This document shows positions 24,922-34,000 of a DNA stretch of 64,000 nt, in pieces. The stretch is taken from the NCBI RefSeq assembly GCF_000938265.1, contig NZ_JYFC01000002.1:496001-560000 (forward strand), in the 5' to 3' direction. The stretch's first letter is position 1. Each line of letters begins with the position of its first letter. The position numbers were made by a program, and so were the translations under genes. The notes under the pieces were generated by a model. It was not told the origin of the DNA. It saw only the letters and a list, made by a program, of their open reading frames with translations, and did no database searches. Source of the DNA: Agreia bicolorata. GTDB taxonomy: Bacteria; Actinomycetota; Actinomycetes; Actinomycetales; Microbacteriaceae.

Positions 24922-25977
24922 GTGGACATCGACCCGACCACCCTGAGATGGTTTTCCGCCGTCGCCACGGAGCTGCACTTCGGCCGTGCAGCCCTCTCGC
25001 TGGGAATCGCCCGTACCCGCTTGAGCAAGGCGGTGGTCGATCTCGAGGCGCAGCTCGGCTACCCGCTGTTCGACCGCGAGCAGCCCAGCACGCAACTGAC
25101 GGATGCCGGTCGCTCGCTTCTCGAAGCCGCCCCCGAGCTGATCGTCGCCGCCGACGAGCGGGCCGCCATTGCCGCGGAAGAGGCGGCGCGGCCTGTTCCC
25201 TTCCGCATCTCCTTCGTCCCCGGCGTCACGATCACCAAGTGGACGACGGAGTGGGAGGCGCGCCATCCCGATGTTCCCCTTGTTGTGGTGCCGACGCCCG
25301 GCGACGAGGCAGTGTCTGTGCTGCGAGAGAGCGCCGTCGACGTGGCGTTCGTGCGCCTGCCCATCGACCGTGACGCGCTCAGCGCCATCCGGCTCTACGA
25401 CGAGGTGCCCGTCGTTGTGGTCGCGAAAGACAACCCGTTGTCTGTGCTTGAAGAGGTTCGCCTGGCCGAGCTGGCCGACGAGCACCTCGTGCAGCATCCT
25501 GACGAGGTCGAGGGCTGGTCCGAGATCGCCACCGAGATGATCGAGGGGACTCGGCCCGATCTGCCCGAGCCCGCCTCTGTAGAGGACGCGCTCGACCTGG
25601 TGGCCGCGGGAACGGGCATCGTCGTGCTGCCGCACTCCGTGGCCCGGTTGCACGCGCGCAAAGACGTGGTGGCACGGCCCGTGCTCGACCTTCCGGAGAC
25701 GCAGATCGCCCTGTGCTGGCTCACCGGCGACCCGAGCGACCGTATCGAGGAGTTCATCGGGATCGTGCGTGGTCGGCGGGCCACGAGCTCCCGCGCCGCG
25801 GGGCCCGGCGTCTCACCGAAGCCATCCACCGGTGAGAAGGCGCCCAAGGCGGAGCCCAAAAAGCCTCGCACGGGGGCGAAGGGCGGCGCGAAGGGCGCAG
25901 CCGCCAAGACCCCGCGCCCCCTGGGAACAGCGCGCAAGCCTCGGCCCTCCGGCGGCTACCGTCAAAAGGGCCGCTAG
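24922..25977 (+). CDS. LysR-family regulator with long basic C-terminal tail
   Basis: A 351-residue protein with GTG start (GAGGAG-like site upstream). Residues 1-60 are the LysR winged HTH (LRWFSAVATELHFGRAALSLGIARTRLSKAVVDLE region; the recognition helix is intact). Residues 85-285 form a periplasmic-binding-type effector domain with recognisable strands (FRISFVPG, VDVAFVRLP). From about 286 to the end runs a Lys/Pro/Gly/Ala-rich tail (KPSTGEKAPKAEPKKPRTG and more), unusual for LysR proteins and reminiscent of nucleic-acid-binding tails. Effector and targets unknown; the divergent DUF5997 gene is the obvious candidate target. Confidence 0.85.
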   Translation: MDIDPTTLRWFSAVATELHFGRAALSLGIARTRLSKAVVDLEAQLGYPLFDREQPSTQLTDAGRSLLEAAPELIVAADERAAIAAEEAARPVPFRISFVPGVTITKWTTEWEARHPDVPLVVVPTPGDEAVSVLRESAVDVAFVRLPIDRDALSAIRLYDEVPVVVVAKDNPLSVLEEVRLAELADEHLVQHPDEVEGWSEIATEMIEGTRPDLPEPASVEDALDLVAAGTGIVVLPHSVARLHARKDVVARPVLDLPETQIALCWLTGDPSDRIEEFIGIVRGRRATSSRAAGPGVSPKPSTGEKAPKAEPKKPRTGAKGGAKGAAAKTPRPLGTARKPRPSGGYRQKGR

Positions 25978-25981
25978 GCGC

Positions 25982-26014
25982 AAATCGAGTAATGGCTGCC
26001 CGAAACTGAGTAAT
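25982..26014 (+). promoter_or_regulatory. Direct repeat, possible operator upstream of LAxTG surface protein
   Basis: AAATCGAGTAAT (25982-25993) and AAACTGAGTAAT (26003-26014) are two imperfect copies of a 12-mer, 21 bases apart, i.e. two helical turns. They lie about 100 bases upstream of the GTG at 26117 in a 139-base gap. The layout fits a dimeric response-regulator site. Confidence 0.35.
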
Positions 26015-26116
26015 CGATCGGTGTACCGTGCGCGACGCTCACCCATAGCGTGGAGGAGCCCGCGATCGTCGTGAGGCAGCCTCGAGACTCGAGGCGAGCA
26101 TCCCGGGGGATCCACC

Positions 26117-27544
26117 GTGAAGAGAACACTGTCCGCCGTCGCGGCGCTGAGCCTGGCCGTTCTGGGGATAGCCGTCGCCCCGAGCGCCGCCTGGGCAGCG
26201 ACCACCACGGTCTCAGGCACCGTCACCGACGCTGCTCTCAACCCGATCGTCGGGGCAAAGGTGCGCTACCTGACCGCGAACTCGGAGTACGACTTCTATA
26301 CCGACTCCGCCGGCCACTACGGCGGATCCATCTCGCCGGAGAGCTATGTCGTCAAGTTTCAGGCCGCGGGCTTCGCCGCCGAGTACTTCGATGACTCCGT
26401 GACGCTGGCCGGTGCGACCCCGCGCGTGCTGGCGCAAGGCAGCGACACGGTGTCTGATGCGGTGCTCGGAGCCGAGTCGACTCTGTCGGGCACGATCACG
26501 GCGTACACCGGTGACCCGGTGCAGGCCGGAGTGCAGCTCTTCTCCGAGAACGACGGCTGGGAGTCCGTGGGTTACGTGCAGTCGTCGTCTGTCGACGGCG
26601 GCTACGACTTCGGCGGCCTCGCAGCGGGCAACTACAAGATCTCGGTCGTGAGTCCCGACTCCGACAACCTCGTCGACGAGTGGTATTCCGACAGGCTTAC
26701 CGAGGTAGAGGCGACGATCATCGCCGTTCCTCCCGTCGGCTCCGCAACGGCCGATGTGCAACTGGCCGAGGGGGCAAGCATCGGCGGAACCGTGAAGAAC
26801 ACCATCGGGTCACCCGTCGACATGCAGCTTTTCGCGAGCAATACCATCCAACCCGATGCTGTGCGGGCCATCACCTCGGGTGGTGTCTATTCGTTCTCCG
26901 GGCTCGCCCCCGCCAACTACACGATCAGCACGTATGAACACGACCTCGGGGGATTCTTCGCCGCGCAGACGCTGCCGCCCGTGGCGGCCGTCGTCGGCAG
27001 TCCGGCCACGGCAGACATCGTCGTCACGCCTGCGCTCCCCGCTGAGTCCGAGATAACCGATGAGATCGTGCCTCATTCCGGACCGCTTGTTGTCGCGCCG
27101 GGTGGAACGTACACGTGGACGGTGCCTTCCGACGAAGACAGCGACGTGTACGCCATTCTCTATTCGACCCCCGTGTACATCGGGGCAGCGCCGGCTGCGG
27201 TCAACGGCGTCGCCACCCTGACCCTCACCATCCCGTCGGACACGGCGCCGGGCGCGCACAAGCTCAGTATTTCGAGCTACTCAGACAGCCACGAGGGCAC
27301 ACAGATCGAGCGCGGATACTTCGCGCTCACGGTGCTGGCCGCGACGGGTCCCACCGTCGATCCCGGAACGGATCCCGCGACGGCAGTCGGTGCCGGAGGC
27401 GATCCTTCTGAGGGAACGGCTCCGCACGGGGCGGCGGCATCGCTCGCGAACACCGGCCTGCCGGCAGCCCCGATTCTCGCTGTGGCGCCGATGCTGCTTG
27501 TCGCCGGTGTCCTCCTACGCACAGTGCACCGCCGCCGCGCCTGA
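26117..27544 (+). CDS. Surface protein with carboxypeptidase-regulatory-like repeats and LAxTG sorting signal
   Basis: A 475-residue secreted protein with GTG start and GGGGGA ribosome site. The signal peptide runs to about residue 29 (cleavage after AWA). At least three beta-sandwich repeats of about 80-90 residues follow (TVSGTVTDAALNPIVGAKV, TLSGTITAYTGDPVQAGV, IGGTVKNTIGSPVDMQ), the CarboxypepD_reg-like/DUF2012 type. A Pro/Thr/Asp linker precedes LANTG (about 445), a hydrophobic helix and RRRA. LAxTG is the motif expected for class E sortases of high-GC Gram-positives. Likely covalently attached to peptidoglycan; role could be adhesion or sugar binding. Confidence 0.88.
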   Translation: MKRTLSAVAALSLAVLGIAVAPSAAWAATTTVSGTVTDAALNPIVGAKVRYLTANSEYDFYTDSAGHYGGSISPESYVVKFQAAGFAAEYFDDSVTLAGATPRVLAQGSDTVSDAVLGAESTLSGTITAYTGDPVQAGVQLFSENDGWESVGYVQSSSVDGGYDFGGLAAGNYKISVVSPDSDNLVDEWYSDRLTEVEATIIAVPPVGSATADVQLAEGASIGGTVKNTIGSPVDMQLFASNTIQPDAVRAITSGGVYSFSGLAPANYTISTYEHDLGGFFAAQTLPPVAAVVGSPATADIVVTPALPAESEITDEIVPHSGPLVVAPGGTYTWTVPSDEDSDVYAILYSTPVYIGAAPAAVNGVATLTLTIPSDTAPGAHKLSISSYSDSHEGTQIERGYFALTVLAATGPTVDPGTDPATAVGAGGDPSEGTAPHGAAASLANTGLPAAPILAVAPMLLVAGVLLRTVHRRRA

Positions 27545-27563
27545 GTAGGCCAGAATTGGGCGG

Positions 27564-28463
27564 GTGACTTCATCTCGCCGCCTCGGACTGCTTCTCGACG
27601 TCGACGGACCTATCGCCAGCCCGGTGACCAGATCCATCAACATCCCGTCGATCGGTCGTGATCTCGCGGCGTTGGCGAACGCGGGCGTTCCGGTGATCTT
27701 CAACACCGGGCGATCGGATGCGTTCATCGCCGACGAGGTCGTGGAGCCTCTGCTGGCCGCGGGACTCGAGGCGCACGCGCGTGTCTTCGCCATCTGCGAG
27801 AAGGGCGCGACCTGGTTCGCGATCACTTCGGAGGGCGCCGGCGAGTTGTCGATCGACACATCGCTCGCGCCGCCACCCGGATTCGGCGACGATGTGCGTG
27901 CCCTCGTGACGGAGCACTACGCCGACCTCGTCTTCTATGACGAGACCAAACGTGCCACGGTCACCTTCGAGCAGCGCCTCGACGTATCGAAGCACGCTTT
28001 CCTGGCGCGCCAGCTCGAGATCGACGAAGCCGCGATCGCGCTCCTGAACGAACGCGGTTTCGGGGCGCGACGAGGCTCGGCCGACTATCCCGACGCATCC
28101 GGTGCCGTGCAGTATCGGGCCGACCCGTCGATCATCTCGACCGACTTCGAGTCGATCAGAGTGGGCAAGGATTTCGGGGCCGAGCGCGCGCTGATGCTGT
28201 TGGAGGGTGCTGACCCGATGCCCACCGAGTGGCGCACGATGGGCGACTCCCGCGGCGACTACGCCATGGCCGCGTGGTTGCACGAGCGCGGCGAGACCGT
28301 GGCGCACGTCGACGTGCGCCCGGAGGACGGCATTCCCGAGACCGACTACCCGGTTCTCACGGCGGGCGACCTCATCCACGACGACGCGGGAGCGGCGTTC
28401 CTCGCCCGCTGGGTCGAGATGCTCGGTGACGACAGCCTCAGCGACGTCGATCTAGCCGGATAG
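27564..28463 (+). CDS. HAD-superfamily hydrolase
   Basis: A 299-residue HAD-like protein, GTG start. Motif I is LLLDVDGPIASP (residues 9-20, Asp nucleophile and D+2), motif II IFNTGRSD (about 50-57) and motif IV MGDSRGDYAMAAWL (about 226-239), with a cap domain in between like the phosphomannomutase/sucrose-phosphatase (HAD-IIB) group. Substrate unknown. It lies 19 bases after the surface protein gene; a CAGAAT sequence seven bases upstream could provide its own leaderless promoter. Confidence 0.8.
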   Translation: MTSSRRLGLLLDVDGPIASPVTRSINIPSIGRDLAALANAGVPVIFNTGRSDAFIADEVVEPLLAAGLEAHARVFAICEKGATWFAITSEGAGELSIDTSLAPPPGFGDDVRALVTEHYADLVFYDETKRATVTFEQRLDVSKHAFLARQLEIDEAAIALLNERGFGARRGSADYPDASGAVQYRADPSIISTDFESIRVGKDFGAERALMLLEGADPMPTEWRTMGDSRGDYAMAAWLHERGETVAHVDVRPEDGIPETDYPVLTAGDLIHDDAGAAFLARWVEMLGDDSLSDVDLAG

Positions 28464-28473
28464 CTTGCGATCG

Positions 28474-28971
28474 TCACAGGCGTCGGATGCGTGCGGCCGT
28501 TCCCCGAGTCACGGCCAGCAGATCTGCGGGTGCGAGCTCGATGTCGAAGCCGCGCCGCCCGCCTGACACGAGGATCGTGTCGAACTCCAGCGCCGAGTCG
28601 TCGAGCACGGTCGGCAGGGCCGTTTTCTGCCCGAACGGGCTGATACCGCCGACCACATAGCCGCTCTTGCGCTCGGCGAGGGCGAGATCGGCCATGGCTG
28701 CCTTCTTTCCGCCGAGGGCCGAGGCCAGCGCTTTGAGGTCGAGCATGCCGCTCACGGGCACGATGCCGATTCCTAGCCCCGCATCGGTGTCGACCATCAG
28801 GGTCTTGAACACTCTCTCGGCTTCGATTCCGAGCGCCGTTGCAGCCTCGATGCCGAAGTCGGTGACCGCGGGATCGTGTGTGTACGCGTGCGGAACGAAC
28901 TCAACACCGGCTCTGCTCAGCGCCGTGGTGGCAGCGGTCGTGGGGCCGGACGCAGACGATTTCTTGGACAT
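28474..28971 (-). CDS. ybaK: Cys-tRNA(Pro)/Cys-tRNA(Cys) deacylase, YbaK/EbsC family
   Basis: A 165-residue protein of the YbaK/ProX editing-domain family, which hydrolyses Cys mischarged on tRNA(Pro). Diagnostic stretches are THDPAVTDFGIEAATALGI (about 30-48), VFKTLMVDT (about 54-62) and GYVVGGISPFGQKTALPTVLD (about 104-124). The catalytic-site lysine of the family is in VFKTL. Five bases after the esterase gene on the same strand; probably co-transcribed. Confidence 0.92.
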   Translation of the reverse strand: MSKKSSASGPTTAATTALSRAGVEFVPHAYTHDPAVTDFGIEAATALGIEAERVFKTLMVDTDAGLGIGIVPVSGMLDLKALASALGGKKAAMADLALAERKSGYVVGGISPFGQKTALPTVLDDSALEFDTILVSGGRRGFDIELAPADLLAVTRGTAARIRRL

Positions 28972-28976
28972 CGTGC

Positions 28977-29675
28977 CTAGACCTCGGCCGCGACCAGCAG
29001 CGTCTGGTCGAGGAACTCGCGCACGGCGGTGATCTCGTCGCCCACGATGCCGTGCCCGGCGCCCGGATACAGGCGGGCATCGACCTCGGCATGTGTCTCG
29101 AGCCAGGTGGCCGTGCGTGCCACGGCCGACGGAGGAATGACGGGGTCGCGCTCGTCACGCCCCCAGAACACCCTGGGTCGCAGCGTCTCGAGCGCGGTGT
29201 CGGCGGGGGCATCGCCGGAGATGACAAAGCCCGACAGATTCACCGAGGAGGCGAAGCGTTCCGGCGCGTGGCGCACCAGCTGCAGGGCCATGGCGCCGCC
29301 CTGCGAGAATCCGAGGATGGACACGGCGGCGGGCGCCCCATAGGCGGTCTCGAGTCCGTCGAGCCAGGCGAGCACTCCGCGGGCCGCGGCATCCACCCCT
29401 GCGGGTTCGGGATTGCCCGGCTCGCCGATCTGGAACCAGGCGAAGCCGTTCTGAATCGGGGCCGGCGCGATGAGCGGCGCTCGCAGACTCGCGCAGACGA
29501 TTGTGCCGGGCAGATACGGCGCGAGCGAGATGAGATCGGCCTCGTGCGAGCCGTAGCCGTGCATGATCACCAGCAGGGGCGAGCCGGGCAGCCGCGTCGC
29601 CAGCTCGTCGCGGGGGATCGACCACATAATGGCCGAATCGTCGATCTGCGGCTGGGTCGAAGAGAAATCGGTCAC
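28977..29675 (-). CDS. Alpha/beta hydrolase, carboxylesterase/phospholipase type
   Basis: A 232-residue soluble hydrolase of the Abhydrolase_2 family. Oxyanion motif MHGYGSHEADLISLAP (about 38-53), nucleophile GFSQGG (Ser, about 139-144), acid in RDERDPVIPP (about 186-195) and base in GAGHGI (about 212-217). I use GTG 29675: TAACGT sits seven bases upstream, which would make the message leaderless, and the protein's first strand starts soon after. ATG 29708 in the same frame is an alternative. Substrate unknown. Confidence 0.85.
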   Translation of the reverse strand: MTDFSSTQPQIDDSAIMWSIPRDELATRLPGSPLLVIMHGYGSHEADLISLAPYLPGTIVCASLRAPLIAPAPIQNGFAWFQIGEPGNPEPAGVDAAARGVLAWLDGLETAYGAPAAVSILGFSQGGAMALQLVRHAPERFASSVNLSGFVISGDAPADTALETLRPRVFWGRDERDPVIPPSAVARTATWLETHAEVDARLYPGAGHGIVGDEITAVREFLDQTLLVAAEV

Positions 29676-29714
29676 GCCGACGACGTTACCGGATGCCCGT
29701 TCGGGCACCGCGGG

Positions 29715-29993
29715 TCAGGAGCGGTTGCGGCTGAGCTCGTAGATCTTGACGAGCTCGTCGATCGCGCCGTCGCGGGTCTCGCCGCCGGCCTCGAACATGT
29801 CGGTCACATGGGTCTTCAGATGGTTCTCGACCATCAGCTTGTTGAGTGATCCCAGCGACTTCTGAATGGCGAGCGACTGCGTGATGATGTCGAGGCAGTA
29901 CTCCTCGCTCTCGATCATCTTCTCGAGGCCTCGCAGCTGGCCTTCGAGAATTCGAGTGCGGTGCAGGGCACGCTTCTTGATGTCGTCGATCAC
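29715..29993 (-). CDS. Metal- or redox-sensing repressor, CsoR/RcnR/FrmR family
   Basis: A 92-residue all-helical protein, GTG start. The family signature is clear: LHRTRILEGQLRGLEKMIESEEYCLDIITQ. The metal/effector residues are C33, H58 and H62: copper-sensing CsoR proteins have Cys-His-Cys, so the second Cys is replaced by His (ENHLKTHV), closer to FrmR or RcnR. Effector could be another metal, formaldehyde or a thiol oxidant. TATTCT -10 box six bases upstream, and a GTACC/GGTAC palindrome just behind it suggests autorepression. No metal exporter gene is adjacent. Confidence 0.9.
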   Translation of the reverse strand: MIDDIKKRALHRTRILEGQLRGLEKMIESEEYCLDIITQSLAIQKSLGSLNKLMVENHLKTHVTDMFEAGGETRDGAIDELVKIYELSRNRS

Positions 29994-29999
29994 CCCGCC

Positions 30000-30005
30000 A
30001 GAATA
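30000..30005 (-). promoter_or_regulatory. -10 element of csoR-like gene, predicted leaderless
   Basis: TATTCT on the minus strand, six bases before the GTG at 29993. Confidence 0.5.
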
Positions 30006-30019
30006 CTCGCCTTGACCGA

Positions 30020-30036
30020 GTACCTCCCCGGGGTAC
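30020..30036. promoter_or_regulatory. Candidate CsoR-family operator
   Basis: GTACCTCCCCGGGGTAC is a 17-base near-palindrome with a GC-rich centre, the shape of CsoR/RcnR-type sites. It covers the expected -35 region of the regulator's own promoter, 14 bases upstream of the -10 box, so binding should block transcription. Confidence 0.55.
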
Positions 30037-30045
30037 TTTGCCGAG

Positions 30046-30831
30046 TTACGTCTGGCAGCGCGGGCACCAGTACACGTCGCGCAGCGTCAACTCGTCGGCG
30101 CCCAGCTTGCCGGCCCGGATGCGCGTGCCGCAGCGACGGCACGGCTGATTCTCGCGGCGATAGACCCAGCTCTGTCGACCCGCGCGCAGGTCTCCCGTCG
30201 TAGACCTCTCGGTGCGGTCGCGGTTCACCAGAATCGCGCGGTGGGCGAGGGCGATGAGCGGCGGCAGGTCGACCGACGAGACCGGCCTCGTGGGAAGAAC
30301 ACCTCTGAGGAAGCAGAGCTCGTTTGCATAGACATTGCCGAGGCCGGCCAGGTTGCGCTGGTCGAGGAGCGCGACGTGAATCTCCTTGTCGGGGGACGCC
30401 GTCATGAGGGTGGCCGCCCGGGCTTCGGATGCCGAGCTCCAGTCGGGCGCGAGAACATCCGGCCCCAGGTGACCGACGACGGAGGCCTCGTCGTCGCGGG
30501 CGACGACGTCTATGGTTCCGAGATCGAACCCTACGGCGACCCAGTTCTCGGTGGTGAGGATGAGCCGAGCTGTGGAGGCGGGACGCTTCCATCGTGAACC
30601 GGGTCGATAGAGATGCCAGGAGCCCTCCATCTTCAAATGGCTGTGGATGCTCACCTCGCCGACCCGGGTGAGCAGGTGCTTTCCGACGCTGATGACGCCG
30701 TCGATCGAGCTGCCGGAGAGGTCGATCTCTGCGTACCGGGGAACCCGGAAATCGGAGACCAGGAGAGTCTGGCCGGTCAGGGCCGCGTCGAGGTGCCGAG
30801 CCGTGCGATAAACGGTGTCTCCCTCGGGCAT
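30046..30831 (-). CDS. Endonuclease VIII-like DNA glycosylase (Fpg/Nei family)
   Basis: A 261-residue base-excision repair enzyme. The N-terminus MPEGDTVYRTAR supplies the Schiff-base Pro2 and catalytic Glu3; the start is therefore certain. A helix-two-turn-helix (about 165-205, NLAGLGNVYANELCF) and a C-terminal zinc finger with CRRCG and CPRCQ complete the fold. MPEGD and this motif set match the Nei/Nei2 branch, which removes oxidised pyrimidines, rather than MutM. TAGGCT six bases upstream indicates a leaderless message. Confidence 0.93.
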   Translation of the reverse strand: MPEGDTVYRTARHLDAALTGQTLLVSDFRVPRYAEIDLSGSSIDGVISVGKHLLTRVGEVSIHSHLKMEGSWHLYRPGSRWKRPASTARLILTTENWVAVGFDLGTIDVVARDDEASVVGHLGPDVLAPDWSSASEARAATLMTASPDKEIHVALLDQRNLAGLGNVYANELCFLRGVLPTRPVSSVDLPPLIALAHRAILVNRDRTERSTTGDLRAGRQSWVYRRENQPCRRCGTRIRAGKLGADELTLRDVYWCPRCQT

Positions 30832-30837
30832 GGTTCC

Positions 30838-30843
30838 AGCCTA
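30838..30843 (-). promoter_or_regulatory. -10 element, predicted leaderless promoter of nei-like gene
   Basis: TAGGCT on the minus strand six bases before ATG 30831, the same box and spacing as at 6606-6611. The 213-base gap behind it also holds the promoter region of the giant surface protein. Confidence 0.55.
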
Positions 30844-31044
30844 CGTGGGCCCGCAGTGACCGGTTGCGGGGGAAAACATCTCGGGACGGGGTGAATTCGC
30901 GGGTGAAATCGGCCCGGTTCGATGCTTGTGACCGATTTTCGGAGCAAAAGTCGGCATATTCTCAGCTTTTCAGTGAGAAAACCTCGCGTCTTCTCATCCG
31001 GGCGGTGCCGCCCTCAAATCAGACTCCCCACGGAAAGAACTGTC

Positions 31045-34000
31045 TTGCACTTCAGCGTCCAGAAAAACCCTCGAACCCGGGCACACAAGCGCGGAGCGGC
31101 GGCGATCGCCCTCTCCGTCGTCACAGCCCTCGTCGCCGGCGGAATGCTCGCAGGAGCGAGTACCCCCGCCTTCGCTGCCGACGGCAGCGTGTCTGGTCGT
31201 GTCTACCGCGACTTCAACTCAAATGGATCGTTCGACTCCGGCAACGGTCCCACGACCGGTATCGCGAACGACAAGGGTCTCGCCGGCGTCGTCGCAACGG
31301 CGACGGACGGCCACGGCAAGGTCTGGTCGGCGACCACCCAGGCAGACGGAACCTATTCGATTCCCGTGGTCGATGCATCCGGAACCGCGGTTCGCGTCGC
31401 GTTCACCGACGTGCCCGACGAGTACAAGCCGGCCAGTCACGGAGCGGACAACGGCACCAGTGTGCAGTTCGTCTCTGTCGGCGACAGCGGAGTCGACTAC
31501 GGGGTGAACGCTCCCGATGACTTTTCACAGGGCAACCCCCCGATCGTCACGGCGATCCAGTACGCGGGGCTCAGCTCCTCGCCCGGCCTGTCTGACACAC
31601 CGGCCATCGTGGCACAGCCCTGGGGCACGAGCTTCACGAGCAACCAGGCGCAGGGCACCGACAGCTATCCCGACCGAGTGGTTCTTGCCACGGTGCCGCA
31701 GGTGGGAAGCACATGGGGCTCCTCGTTCCAGGCGAGCACGGGCAGCCTCTTCGCTGCCGCCACCTACAAGCGTCACGCGGGCCTCGGCCCGCTGGGCCTC
31801 GGTGGCATCTACCGTGTCACCGGTGCGGTCGAGGCCGATGGCGACCTGGCCCCGTCCGGCTCCTCAGCCGTTCAAGAGTGGCTCGATGTCAGATCGCTCG
31901 GAATCGATGTGGGCTCCGTTGCAGCCGACGCGACGCCCACAGCTCAGGGAGGCCGCGGATTGGGCGGGCCAAGCACCCCCACGATCGACGCGGATGCGTT
32001 CGTGCAGGCGGGAAAGGTGGGCATCGGCGGTATCGCCGTGAGCACCGATCAGAAGTCGCTGTACTTCGTGAACCTCTTCGACAAGAAGATCTATCAGCTC
32101 GACATCAGCGATCCTGCTGTGCAGCCCACCGTCAAGAACGTCATCGACCTCGGCCTCGGCGACGGAGAACGACCTTGGGCTCTGACCGTGCACCGCAACC
32201 AGCTCTTCGCCGGCTACGTCGACAGCGGTGAGCAACTGCCCACCGGGTCATCGGCGACGTCCCTGCAGTACCACGTGCTGAGCGCCCCCGAGTCCGCGCT
32301 CAACGCCGACTCCACTCCGGCGGCCTGGACCAGTGTGCTCGACGGGTCGCTCGGCTACAAGAAGGGCGACCCGCTGACGGGCGCGAACGTGTCGGCGGAT
32401 GATCAGAAGGCTCTTCTGCGCTGGAACGCCTGGGTCGACGAATGGTCGGGATCGTGGGGATCGGTCGGTCGGTCGGCGTGGGGCTCTCCCGTGCAGGCAT
32501 ACCCGCAGCCCATGCTCACCGATCTCGACTTCGACACCGACGGATACTTGAACCTCTCGCTGGCAGACCGCACGAGCATCCAGGGCGGAAACCGCAACTA
32601 CGGCACCGACGACACGACCTACTACCAGACCGTCTCCAGCGGTGACCTCCTGGTCGCCGCCCCGACGGCAACGGGCTACGCGCTCGAGAACAACGGCACG
32701 GTCGGCGACCGGCCCGCCTCCGCCACCGCGGGCAACAACGAAGGCCCCGGCGGCGGCGAGTACTACAACGATCGCCAGGCGCTCGGCACGGGCGGCATCC
32801 ACCACGAGATCGGGTTGGGCGGTCTCGCCACCCTCGCAGGAGTCGACTCGATCGTCGCCACCACCTATGACCCGCTGAACGATGTTCGCGTCACCGGACT
32901 CAACTGGTTCCAGCCCTCGACGGGCAATGTGCTTCGCGGATACCAGCAGATCGCTGACGCGGGCGGCGGCTTCACCCCGGGAGCCTCGGGCACGTTCCAG
33001 AAGGGCGGCGGGCTCGCAGTTGTGCAGGCTCTTGCCCAGCTCGCCCCCGTGGAGATCGGAAACCGGGTCTGGTTCGACGCCGACCAGGACGGCATCCAGG
33101 ATGCCGACGAGCCCGCTCTCGACGGCGTGACCGTCGATCTCGTGAATGCAGACGGCAAGGTCATCGGAACCACCACTACGGCCAATGGCGGGGAGTACTA
33201 CTTCTCCACCACCGATCCGGCGCTCGAGGCAGAAGGCTTCGTTCCCGGCAGCGGAAGTTACACGGTGCGATTCACCAAGCCCGCAACCGGCAACGCCTTC
33301 ACTGACGACTCGCGCTTCGGCACTGTGAGCTGGAGCGACGTCAGATTCACGACACCCGACCAGGGTGATGACGACACCGTCGACTCCGACGCGATTCCCA
33401 CCCCCGGAGACGACTCGTCTGCCTCGATCTCGATCCCGACTATCGGAGCGCCGGGCGAGAACAACCACACCTTCGACGCAGGACTTCTTGCCGACGGCAC
33501 ACTCGCCGTGGTCAAGAAGATCTCGGAAGACGGAGGTGTCGCCCCTGCGGGAGCCACCTACACGGTCGATCTGGCCGCCACGGACTTCCGTGGCGACGCA
33601 CTCGACGTGGGTGCCAACGCGAGCATCGTCGTCGACCCGACTGATCCGGTCGGCAAGACGGTCACCCTCCCGGTCGGCTCGTCGGCCACGATCACCGAGG
33701 GGGCGGATGCCACGGTCAAGAGCTATTCGGTGAGTCCGAAGGATGCCGTCAAGGTGACCGGAACGCGCACTGCGCCGACCATCATCACCGTCACGAACAC
33801 CCTGTTCGCGGATGGCTTCTTCGAGGTCACCAAGTCGGTGACCGGCGCCGCCGCAGGGTCGGTCTCACCTCAGCAGCAGTTCACCGTCAGCTACACCTAC
33901 CCCGGTCTGGCCGAGCCCAAGACGCTCATCGTCACGCCGGGCGGCAAGGCCACATCGGATGCCATTCCGTACGGCACCGAGGTGACGATCAGCGAGGCGA

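Noticed and set aside
30922-31044. Upstream ATG start for the giant surface protein
   Set aside because: No ribosome site there, and it would put about 40 residues before the signal peptide; TTG 31045 has a proper site.
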